Positions 5,347 through 13,077 of a DNA stretch of 13,743 nt are shown here, piece by piece. The number at the start of each line of letters is the position of its first letter. Within the stretch, counting starts at the first letter, position 1. Made by a program: the position numbers and the translations under genes. The notes below the pieces were generated by a model. The model did not search any database, was not told the DNA's origin, and worked only from the letters and a program-made list of their open reading frames with translations. Source of the stretch: Deltaproteobacteria bacterium (GTDB lineage: Bacteria; Myxococcota_A; Polyangia; Haliangiales; Haliangiaceae); the NCBI GenBank assembly GCA_013813945.1, contig JACCQV010000822.1:1-13743 (forward strand), given 5' to 3'.

Positions 5347-7986
5347 ATGCCGCAGCAGCGCGCGTCGCTGATCTCGATCGTGCAGCTCGGCGCGCTGCTG
5401 AGCAGCTGTGCACCGCGCGACGCGCCGCAGCCTGTCCCTCCGACGCCGCGTCCGACGATCGTCGTCGATGCGGCGATCCGGACGGGGCCGCCGGTCGCGC
5501 CGGGGCTGAGGCTGCCGGCCGGCGCCGAACCGCTCGCGTACGACGTGCGGCTCGAGGTGGATCCGGACAAGGAGTCGTTCCAGGGCACCGTCGAGATCCG
5601 CACCCGGCTAGATGCCGCGACGACGGTGATCTGGCTGCACGCCGTGGACCTCGAGATCGCGTCGGCGCGGATCCGCAGTGGGACCGTGTCGGACGTCGCG
5701 ATCCCGACGGCGCGAACGCCGGAGCAGATGATCGGGCTGCAGGTCGGCCGCGCGATCGGGCCCGGGGAGATCATCATCGCGGTCTCGTTCACTGGCCACA
5801 CCTCGCGAGATCAGGAGGGCCTGTTCCGCCAGCGCGTCGGCGGCACGTGGTTCCTGTTCTCGCAGGGACAGGCGGTCCTCGCCCGACGGATCCTGCCGTG
5901 CTTCGACGAGCCGCGGTTCAAGGTGCCATGGCGAGTGACGCTCGTCGTCCCGCCTGACCTCGTCGCACTCGGTAATGCGCCAGTGGCGAGCGAGCAGCTG
6001 TTGCCCGATCGTCGGCGCGAGGTCACGTTCGCCGAGATCGGCCCGCTGCCGAGCTACCTGTTCGCGATCGCGGTCGGGCCGTTCACGCTCGTCGATGGAG
6101 GAGTCGTCGGCCGCAACAACACGCCGGTTCGCATCGCGGTGTGGCCTTCGGATGCGTCGCGCGTGACCACGGCGATCAAGGTGCTACCGAAGCTCGTGAC
6201 CGCGCTCGAGGACTACCTCGATCGGCCGCTCCCCTGGCCCAAGCTCGATCTGGTCGCGGTCCCGCAGCTGTTCGGCGCGATGGAGAATGTTGGACTCGTC
6301 ACGTTCGAGAGCTCGATCCTGATCGGGGACGAGAGCGATCCGGGCTTCGTGCCGCGGTTCACGCGGATCGCGGGCCACGAGCTCGCACATCAGTGGATGG
6401 GGAATGTCGTGACACCTGTGTGGTGGGACGAGCTCTGGCTGTCCGAGGCGTTCGCGACGTTCCTCGCCGAGAAGGTCAACCTGCGGTTTGGCGGGCACGA
6501 TGATCCGGTGCTTCGCGCGCAGCTGGCGCGTAGCGATGCGCTCTCCGCCGACGCGATCTCGGTGAAGCGGGCGCTGCGCCGCCCGATCGAGTCGGCCGAT
6601 GATGCCGACGACATGTTCGACGAGATCACCTACGAGAAGGGTGGGGCGGTGCTCGAGATGTTCGAGCACGCCGCGGGTCCGGGCGTGTTTCGCGAGGTCG
6701 TGCGTGAGCTGGTGCGCAGCAATGCCAGCGGCTGGGTCACCACCGACAAGCTCGTCGCAGGGCTCGGCGCCCTCGCGACCCCGGGGCTCGCCCGCTCGCT
6801 CGCGGCATATGCAGGTCACGCTGGAACACCCATCGTCGACCTGACGCTCGCGTGCGACGACGGCACCCCATCGCTGATCGCGCGCGCGCGTGACGGCCTC
6901 ACGATTCCGGTCTGCGTCCGTTATCCGGGTGCCGGGGATCAACGCGCGTGCGCGCTGGTGAGCAAGCTCACCGAGATCGCGCTGCCCGCGGCGACCTCGT
7001 GTCCCGCGTGGATCGTCGGCAACGAGGACGGGCGCGGCTACTACCAGACCGCCGGTCCTGCGTCGCTCCTCCTCCCGCCGGCGACGATGATCCGGCCTGC
7101 CGAGCGTCTCGCGATCGGCGACGACCTTGCCGGTGGTGTCCGGCGCGGCGAGGTCACGATCGCAGCGGCCGCCAAGATCCTGAAGGCGCTCATCGCGAGC
7201 AAGGAGTCGTATGCGGCGCTCGGTGCGCTCGCGATCGCGGGCGCGATCGATCCGATCGTGGACGCGCGCCAGCGCCCGAAATGGACGGCGTGGCTGGCCT
7301 CGCAGCTACGCCCGCGCTTGCGCGCTGCCGCGCTCCTCGCGCCACGCAAGGCCGTAGATCGCGAGGTCCGCGATGCCGTGCTCGAGCTCGTATCCGAGCA
7401 CGTCGATCGCGGTGCGGTACAGCGGGCGCGCGCGATCATCGACGCGGAGCTCACCGGCAAGGCCGCCCCGACCGACGATCTCGGGGGCGCTATCACGATC
7501 GCCGCTCCTCGCGACGGCCGCGCGCTGTTCGATCGGATCGTGAAGGTCGCCGTCGCCACGAAGTACCCGGATCTGGCCGCCGCCTTGCTCGCGTCGCTCG
7601 GATCGTTCGGCCCCGCACTCGCGGCGAAGCTGGTCGAGACTGCCCTCGATCGCCGGCTCCCATCGCCGCCGCTGGTCGCCGCACTCGTCGCCGCGCTGCG
7701 GCGCCCCGCGACGCAGACCGCCGCGTGGCAGGCGATCCGCGATCAGCTGCCGCAGCTGATGGCGCGGCTCTCTGGCATCGAGGCGCGACCGCTCGTCGAG
7801 GGACTCGGGGAGCTATGCACTGCGCAGATGCGCCTCGAGGTCGCAGCCGCGGTAGAGCCGCGCGTACGTGAGGTGTTCCGCGGCCGCGAGACGCTCGGGA
7901 CGGCACTCGCATCGATCGAGCGCTGCGTAACTCGCCAGGCTTCAGCGGGCGAGATCGCCGCAGCGTTGCCCGCAGCGAACCAGTGA
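5347..7986 (+). CDS. M1-family zinc aminopeptidase, predicted lipoprotein
   Basis: Encodes 879 residues. The N-terminus has a hydrophobic segment ending in the lipobox LSSC (C21), followed by a proline-rich linker (about 25-50), so the enzyme should be exported and lipid-anchored; Ala after Cys would allow outer-membrane sorting by the rule known from E. coli. The N-terminal beta domain starts near 58 (YDVRLEV). The catalytic domain has GAMEN at 310-314, which binds the substrate amino terminus, HELAH at 344-348, and the third zinc ligand E367 exactly 18 residues later in LSEAF. Y429 in TYEKGG is the expected catalytic tyrosine. A beta segment near 495 and a long helical ERAP1-C-like region to the end complete the M1 layout. 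The active site is intact. It should release amino acids from peptide N-termini; the natural substrate is unknown. It begins 12 nt after the biotin carboxylase stop. Confidence 0.92.
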   Translation: MPQQRASLISIVQLGALLSSCAPRDAPQPVPPTPRPTIVVDAAIRTGPPVAPGLRLPAGAEPLAYDVRLEVDPDKESFQGTVEIRTRLDAATTVIWLHAVDLEIASARIRSGTVSDVAIPTARTPEQMIGLQVGRAIGPGEIIIAVSFTGHTSRDQEGLFRQRVGGTWFLFSQGQAVLARRILPCFDEPRFKVPWRVTLVVPPDLVALGNAPVASEQLLPDRRREVTFAEIGPLPSYLFAIAVGPFTLVDGGVVGRNNTPVRIAVWPSDASRVTTAIKVLPKLVTALEDYLDRPLPWPKLDLVAVPQLFGAMENVGLVTFESSILIGDESDPGFVPRFTRIAGHELAHQWMGNVVTPVWWDELWLSEAFATFLAEKVNLRFGGHDDPVLRAQLARSDALSADAISVKRALRRPIESADDADDMFDEITYEKGGAVLEMFEHAAGPGVFREVVRELVRSNASGWVTTDKLVAGLGALATPGLARSLAAYAGHAGTPIVDLTLACDDGTPSLIARARDGLTIPVCVRYPGAGDQRACALVSKLTEIALPAATSCPAWIVGNEDGRGYYQTAGPASLLLPPATMIRPAERLAIGDDLAGGVRRGEVTIAAAAKILKALIASKESYAALGALAIAGAIDPIVDARQRPKWTAWLASQLRPRLRAAALLAPRKAVDREVRDAVLELVSEHVDRGAVQRARAIIDAELTGKAAPTDDLGGAITIAAPRDGRALFDRIVKVAVATKYPDLAAALLASLGSFGPALAAKLVETALDRRLPSPPLVAALVAALRRPATQTAAWQAIRDQLPQLMARLSGIEARPLVEGLGELCTAQMRLEVAAAVEPRVREVFRGRETLGTALASIERCVTRQASAGEIAAALPAANQ

Positions 7987-8053
7987 ATGAGCGTCTCCCC
8001 GGTCCGGATTGACCACGCGCGAACGTTACGCAGGTGACATGCGATCCGCGTGT

Positions 8054-8059
8054 TAGGGT
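8054..8059 (+). promoter_or_regulatory. Putative -10 element for the propeller/TPR/J-like/Hsp70 cluster
   Basis: TAGGGT lies 8 nt before ATG 8068, so initiation at or very near the start codon is expected. Further upstream GTGACA (8034-8039) is 14 bp away, shorter than a normal spacer, and TTGACC (8009-8014) is too far to pair with it. The 81-nt gap after the peptidase gene is the longest plus-strand break between 889 and 13743, which fits a new transcription unit here. AACGTT (8022-8027) is a short palindrome in the same gap with no assigned role. Confidence 0.45.
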
Positions 8060-8067
8060 CCCCGCCC

Positions 8068-9027
8068 ATGCCGGTGGACGACACGGGTCTCGTGCGTTCG
8101 ATCCCCGTCGCTGCGTTCGCGCATCGCGGATCGCTCGTGATCGGAACCGACTCCGGTGAGTGGCTCTCGCTTGGCTCCGGAGATCACCTGGTCGCGCTAC
8201 CGGAGACCGGCCCGATCTCGGATGCGGTCGAGGCACCGGATGGAACCGTGACCGTCGCGTGCTGGGAGCCGGTGCTCAAGCAGCTGCACAACGGCGCGTG
8301 GATCGACCTCGCACTCAGCGCGCCCGCGACGGCGCTCGCCGTCACGCCGCGTGGACTCGTGATCGCCGACACGGGTGGCGGCTTGTCGCTGCTCGCGGGT
8401 GCGTCGCGCGTTCCGGTGCAGGAGCTGTCGTGCCCCGAGCCGATCATGTCGTTGCAGGCGGTCGATGGAGGCCTGGTTGCACTCGGCGCGAGCGGTGCGG
8501 TCGAGGTCACGGACTGGCCAGGCGGTGAACCGACGCTGATGCCGGTGCACACGGGATCGATCGGCCGCGCGCACGCGATCTTCCCGGGCCTGCGTCCGGG
8601 AACGGCGCTCGTCGCGGGGGCACGTGGGATCGCGGTGCTCGAGCGCCAGCGCCTCGCGGGGGCAACGACCGACCTGTCCGATCGGATCAGCGGCGTCGCG
8701 GTGTTCGCGAATCGTGGGCGCGCGTTCATCTACGCCGACAACGGTGACGCATGGATCATCGAGGAGGGCCTCGGTCGGCCGTCGCGCGTGCAGCTCGGGA
8801 ATGCCGAGGTCGCGGGTGCGGCGCCCGGCGCCGACGGAACCGTGCTGGCGTGGACGACCGACGGTGCGTTGCATGTCGTCGGTCATGACGGGGCGAGCTG
8901 GCGGGTCACCGACGGCGGCGTTGTCCTTGCTGTGCCCGAGCCCGAGACGGCGCGTGGCTCGATCGCAATTCACTGGACCGCCGCGGGTGGCGCCCGCGTC
9001 ACGCGGGGGCACGTCGCGTGGAACTAG
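8068..9027 (+). CDS. Beta-propeller-like protein of the chaperone cluster
   Basis: Encodes 319 residues with no signal peptide or membrane segment, so it is probably cytosolic. The whole chain is built from short beta-strand units of about 40-45 residues with recurring patterns of the kind SLVIGTDSGEW, GLVIADTGGGLSLL, GLVALGASGAVEV, RAFIYADNGDAWII and TVLAWTTDGALHVV. This spacing and the G-x-hydrophobic-D/G-G turns suggest six or seven propeller blades, similar in style to WD40/PQQ-like folds, though no exact family motif is seen. Propellers generally serve as binding platforms; a client- or partner-binding role beside the Hsp70 genes is inference. ATG 8068 is preferred over GTG 8050 because the putative -10 TAGGGT lies inside the extra segment. 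The last 10 nt overlap the start of the next gene. Confidence 0.72.
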   Translation: MPVDDTGLVRSIPVAAFAHRGSLVIGTDSGEWLSLGSGDHLVALPETGPISDAVEAPDGTVTVACWEPVLKQLHNGAWIDLALSAPATALAVTPRGLVIADTGGGLSLLAGASRVPVQELSCPEPIMSLQAVDGGLVALGASGAVEVTDWPGGEPTLMPVHTGSIGRAHAIFPGLRPGTALVAGARGIAVLERQRLAGATTDLSDRISGVAVFANRGRAFIYADNGDAWIIEEGLGRPSRVQLGNAEVAGAAPGADGTVLAWTTDGALHVVGHDGASWRVTDGGVVLAVPEPETARGSIAIHWTAAGGARVTRGHVAWN

Positions 9028-12000
9028 AACAGATCAACTGGTCCGCTGCGGCCGTCGAGCTCGCCGACGAGCATCGGCGCACCGGCACGCCCCAGGCGCG
9101 GCGCGCGCTGGCCGCGGTGTCGAGTCTGCGCGGCCGGTTCAGCGACGACTTCACGGTCGCGACGGCGTCGGCGACCGCCGCGATCCAGCTCGAGCCGCTC
9201 GATCCGATTCACCGCGTTCGAGATGCGCTCGTTCGCTTGCGCTTCGGTGACATCGACGGCGCACTCGAACGCCTCGATGCGTTGCACGAGGGCGTCGCAG
9301 ACCTTCCGCTCGTGCTCGTGGTCAAGGCGCTCGCGATCGCGCGGCGTGGCGAGCCGCGGACCGCGCGCAACATCGCGGATCGGGCACTCCAGGTCGACGC
9401 GCGGCACGTCGGCGCCAAGTTCCTCCACACCGAGACGAACCTTACGGCGACGACGAAAGGCGGCCTCGACAAGCTCGCCGAGCTACCGAAGGGCGCCGCC
9501 TACGACGCCGCGTGGGCCGATCTGCTCGCGAAGCTGTCGATCGTGCGGCCGGGTGATCACAAGGCGGTCGCGCAGCACCTCGAGCGCGGGGTGATCTCGA
9601 AGGGCTCGCGCGCCGATACGCTGGCGCGCACCGTGATCACGTGGAGCGGGGCGACCGCCAAGGAGCTGGCCGGTGCCGCCGAAGCGCAGCTTCCTGGATC
9701 GCGGGCCGAGCAGCTCGCGCTCGGCCTGCTCACGCACAAGCTCGGCGGCGAACCGGCGACGGCGGTCGCGGTGCTGCGCGCGCTGTTCTCGCGCGCCCCG
9801 GATCGTCCGGCCGTGCGGCGCGCTCTGGTCGCGGCGCTGACGCGGCTCGCGGTCGAAGAAGCCGGCGCCGAGAAGTACTCGGCCGCCCTTCGTGCGGTGC
9901 AGATCTGCATCGAGCTCGAGCCGCACGAGGCCGTGCACCATCAGAACCGGGCGGCGCTGTTCACGCTGCTGGGCGAGCACGAATCTGCACTCGATGCGTG
10001 GGCCGAGCTCGATCGGCATCACTATCGGCTCGCCCTGCTCGGCAAGCTCGACGCGGCGAGCGCACGCCGCTACGGCGCTCCCCACCGGATGTTCTCGCAG
10101 GCAGCGCGCCTCGCTGCCCGGACCGCAAGCTCGGGAACGGCGGGCATCTTCATCCTCGAGGAGCGCAAGGAAGGGTCGAACACCGAGCGCGAGCTCGCGG
10201 TCAACCAGGAAGGGATCGATCGCGATCCCGAGCAGCTACGGCAGTGGCTGCACCACACCCGCGCCGCGCTCGTGTTCGGGTTTGCCGCGCTCGGGACCTC
10301 GCGCGATCGCGTGCTGCTCGCGCCACCGACGCCCGCGGTTGCCGAGGCGCGCGCGGAGGGCCTGTGCGCCCTCACGCAGTCCCTCGCCGTGCTCGTTCCC
10401 GACGAGGGCCGCCGGCTCGCGGACAAGCTCACCGCACGCTTCCGCGCTGCCGCGGCGAATGCACCGATGCGTTACACGGTGGCAAAGCCCGACGCCGAGG
10501 TGCTCGGTGTCCATCGCCATGTCCTGGAGACCTATGCGGAGCTCGCGCTGCTGTGCCTGCGCTGGGAACCGGATCCCTCGCGTCGCGCGGTCTTCGACGA
10601 GGTGCTCGATACGGTCCGCGCGGTGGCGCCCCTGTTCGACGAGCACGTCCTCACCGCAACGCTGGCCGAGGATCGCGACGGCACACCAACCGCACTCGGC
10701 TTCCTCGCTCAGGTGATCCGGGTCGTTCTCGAGATCCGCGAACGTGAGCTGGTGCTCGATCCGATCCAGCGCAAGCGGATCGGTGGCGTGTTGACGAGCA
10801 GCCTGCGAGTCAGCCTCGTCGAGCGACGCGCGGTCGAGGCGAAAGCGGATCTGTCGAAGCACGAGATCGAGGGACTCGTCGACCAGCTCGATCTCGCACG
10901 CAAGGACGATCCCGAGAGCGCGCGGCTGGAGTACTGGGCGGCACACTTGCTCATGGTCGGCGACTTCCTCGACGAGGCGGTCGAGGCGATCGCCCGGTTC
11001 CACGAGATCGCGAAGGGCGAGCACCCGCTCGCGTCGCGGATCGAGCGCGTGCAGGAAGTCCTCGACGAGAAGAAGCAGCACGGCAAGGGCAAGCAGCGCG
11101 TGGGTGGCGCTGGCCCGATCGCGAATGCCGACGATCGCGATGTCGCGCAGCGCGAGGCCGAGCTCGAAGCGCAGCCGACCTCGATGCAGCTGTACACGGA
11201 GCTGTGTCACACGCTCGCGCTCGCCGATCGCTGGCGCGATGCACACGCGTGGGCCGGACGAGCGCTCGCGCGATGCCTGACTCCTGCGGGCCAGGTCCGC
11301 GCGCGCGAGCTGAGCCTCGAGCTCCTCGGCCTCGAGATCCTCGGCGCCAAGGATCCGGGCGCGATGGCGAGCTACATCGCAGGCGCGCGCGCTTCCGCGG
11401 TTCCAGCGCTGGAGAAGATCGACAGCGGGGACTCGGAAGCCGCGCTCGAGTACGTGCGCGGGCTGTCCCTGCTCGCAGCGGATCGTCGCAAGGAAGCTCA
11501 ACGGGCGTTCGCTCTCGCGCTGGAGCGCTGCACGCGCGGCATCTACCTCGCGGTGCTCCGTCCTCTCGCGCAGGATGTCGAGACCGCCGTGCTCGAGGCC
11601 GCGAAGAAAGACGTCGACAACGCCCTCGCCGATGGGCGGTTCCGCGACGCGTTCGAGCGCATCGCCGAGCGCATGTCGACCGTTGCCCGCCCCGAGCCGT
11701 ACCTCCTCGAGCTGGCGCGTTCGCAGCTCTCTGCGCTGTTGCCGACGATCGGTACGGGTGATGCGCCGATCGGTCCGCCACCGATCCACGTGGACGCCGC
11801 GTGGAGACTCGACCTCGCGAAAGCGCTCGAGCTGCGCGATGTTCCAGCGCGAATCCGAGCGCTCGCCGCACTCGCCGGTCGCGTTCACGAGGCGTCCGCG
11901 CGCGATGCCGCGGGGCTCGTCCGCAAGCTCGACGACCTCGACGAGCAGCTCGCGCTCGCAGCAGCACTCGACGAGTCGACGAAGCGCGCCGCGGCAGGCG

Positions 12001-12518
12001 ACTACACCGGAGCGCTGACGCACCTCGGAGATCTCGGTCCGGCCGGTGACAGGAGCGCGCGCGTTCTGCGCCAGCGGTCGATCGTGCTGCTTCGTCTCGA
12101 GCAGTTCGACGACGCCGATGCCGAGATCGCGAAGCTCGCGGTTCTGCCCGAGCCCCTCGCGCGCGAGTTCGCCGCCCGGTATCCGGGTCTCAAGTTCCGG
12201 CAGCAGATCGCCAGTGCGAGTGCGCTGGTGCGCAACAAGGAGTTCGCGCACGCGCGCACGTTGCTGGCGACGCTGGTGCCCGCTGCCGCAGACCAGGAAG
12301 TCGAGCTCGCGTATTGCCGCGGCTACTGTGCAGCGGCCGAGGGCTATCGCGCGCACGCCGACGGTGACCGCAGCGCGGCGAGGACGCTGCTGTTCGAGGC
12401 GCTCGGGTTCGTCGAGTCCAGACTCGGCGAAGCACGCACGCTCAAGCACGAGCGCCTGCTCGAGCTTTACACGAAGCTCGAGGCGGACATCGGGCTCGTC
12501 GAAGGTGGTGGTGCATGA
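9018..12518 (+). CDS. Very large TPR-like helical-repeat protein (1166 aa)
   Basis: The protein is almost wholly alpha-helical, with repeated A/L-rich helix pairs of TPR type, for example DFTVATASATAAIQLEPLDP (about 44-63), a stretch near 90-130 with GEPRTARNIADRAL, and KYSAALRAVQICIELEP near 286-302. C-terminal repeats are more diverged (RWRDAHAWAGRAL, RKEAQRAFALALERC, RSAARTLLFEALGF). A basic, glycine-containing linker (KKQHGKGKQR, 685-694) separates an N-terminal from a C-terminal helical half. No catalytic motif, signal peptide or membrane segment is visible. TPR proteins commonly scaffold complexes and bind Hsp70 tails, which fits its place in the cluster, but the partner is inferred. 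GTG 9018 overlaps the previous gene by 10 nt; a GGGGG run 8 nt upstream can serve as a weak Shine-Dalgarno. The end overlaps the next gene as ATGA. Confidence 0.82.
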   Translation: MELEQINWSAAAVELADEHRRTGTPQARRALAAVSSLRGRFSDDFTVATASATAAIQLEPLDPIHRVRDALVRLRFGDIDGALERLDALHEGVADLPLVLVVKALAIARRGEPRTARNIADRALQVDARHVGAKFLHTETNLTATTKGGLDKLAELPKGAAYDAAWADLLAKLSIVRPGDHKAVAQHLERGVISKGSRADTLARTVITWSGATAKELAGAAEAQLPGSRAEQLALGLLTHKLGGEPATAVAVLRALFSRAPDRPAVRRALVAALTRLAVEEAGAEKYSAALRAVQICIELEPHEAVHHQNRAALFTLLGEHESALDAWAELDRHHYRLALLGKLDAASARRYGAPHRMFSQAARLAARTASSGTAGIFILEERKEGSNTERELAVNQEGIDRDPEQLRQWLHHTRAALVFGFAALGTSRDRVLLAPPTPAVAEARAEGLCALTQSLAVLVPDEGRRLADKLTARFRAAAANAPMRYTVAKPDAEVLGVHRHVLETYAELALLCLRWEPDPSRRAVFDEVLDTVRAVAPLFDEHVLTATLAEDRDGTPTALGFLAQVIRVVLEIRERELVLDPIQRKRIGGVLTSSLRVSLVERRAVEAKADLSKHEIEGLVDQLDLARKDDPESARLEYWAAHLLMVGDFLDEAVEAIARFHEIAKGEHPLASRIERVQEVLDEKKQHGKGKQRVGGAGPIANADDRDVAQREAELEAQPTSMQLYTELCHTLALADRWRDAHAWAGRALARCLTPAGQVRARELSLELLGLEILGAKDPGAMASYIAGARASAVPALEKIDSGDSEAALEYVRGLSLLAADRRKEAQRAFALALERCTRGIYLAVLRPLAQDVETAVLEAAKKDVDNALADGRFRDAFERIAERMSTVARPEPYLLELARSQLSALLPTIGTGDAPIGPPPIHVDAAWRLDLAKALELRDVPARIRALAALAGRVHEASARDAAGLVRKLDDLDEQLALAAALDESTKRAAAGDYTGALTHLGDLGPAGDRSARVLRQRSIVLLRLEQFDDADAEIAKLAVLPEPLAREFAARYPGLKFRQQIASASALVRNKEFAHARTLLATLVPAAADQEVELAYCRGYCAAAEGYRAHADGDRSAARTLLFEALGFVESRLGEARTLKHERLLELYTKLEADIGLVEGGGA

Positions 12519-13075
12519 GCGTGCCGCAGCGGCCGCGCCCCAAGACCCGGCTCGCGATCGATCCCGAGAACGCATACGCGCGGCTCGGCTCCTCGCCGCT
12601 CGCGTCGATCGACGAGATCAAGAAGCTGCTGTCCGACAAGCGCGGCAAGGCGATGGCCGCTCGGCGCGCGAAGGGTCAGGGAGCCGCCGGTGACGACGAG
12701 GCGGAGATCATCGAGCTCCAGGCGATCGAGAAGTTGATCGGCGCCCCTGCATCACGCGAGGCGTACGATCGCGAGCACCCGCAGAACGCGCTGTTGACCG
12801 TCCAGCCCGCTCCCCGCGATCGCGCGTTCGAGCCAGCGCGGATCGCCTCGCTCGTGACCACCTGGCTCGTCGACGAGCTCGGGCCCGATGCGATGCTGCT
12901 GCATCCCGACGCGTACTGGCTGTGGTTGCCGGGCGGACTCGATCCCGACCTCACCGCGCAGCTCCAGCCCTTCGCCGGGGCAACGGCCCGTTCTCATGCG
13001 ACTGCGGCGGCGGCGCAATCGTCCGGATCTAGTCTCGACGTCTCGAACATCGGCAGCCTCAGGCCTACGGAGTGA
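12515..13075 (+). CDS. J-domain-like protein lacking the HPD motif
   Basis: Encodes 186 residues. Residues 18-88 read like a J domain: NAYARLGSSPLASIDEIKKLL resembles helix I and II (YxxLGvspxAsxxEIkka), and EIIELQAIEKLIGAPASREAYD resembles helix III ending in the typical R-x-x-YD. The loop that should carry His-Pro-Asp is replaced by a lysine/arginine/alanine/glycine stretch (about 43-57). Helices after it (106-125) and a tryptophan-containing patch (YWLWLPGG, 134-141) form a short C-domain of unknown family; the tail is Ala/Ser-rich. J domains stimulate Hsp70 ATPase through HPD, so this protein may bind the adjacent Hsp70 without classical stimulation. The J assignment is by pattern and should be treated as provisional. 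The start overlaps the TPR gene stop (ATGA) and has AGGTGG 6 nt upstream. The Hsp70 gene starts 2 nt after its stop. Confidence 0.75.
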   Translation: MSVPQRPRPKTRLAIDPENAYARLGSSPLASIDEIKKLLSDKRGKAMAARRAKGQGAAGDDEAEIIELQAIEKLIGAPASREAYDREHPQNALLTVQPAPRDRAFEPARIASLVTTWLVDELGPDAMLLHPDAYWLWLPGGLDPDLTAQLQPFAGATARSHATAAAAQSSGSSLDVSNIGSLRPTE

Positions 13076-13077
13076 CC

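Noticed and set aside
8009..8040. TTGACC with TGACAT as a classical sigma-70 promoter before the chaperone cluster
   Set aside because: The spacer is 20 bp and TGACAT is a poor -10; TAGGGT at 8054 fits the pattern seen at the other gene starts better.
8050..8067. GTG 8050 as the start of the propeller protein
   Set aside because: The extra codons contain the likely -10 TAGGGT and add only a short non-propeller stretch; ATG 8068 is the better start.
10236..12575. Minus-strand open frame of 779 codons opposite the TPR gene
   Set aside because: Same composition bias as other antisense frames in high-GC DNA; the plus strand has coherent helical repeats, and start and stop are coupled to its neighbours.
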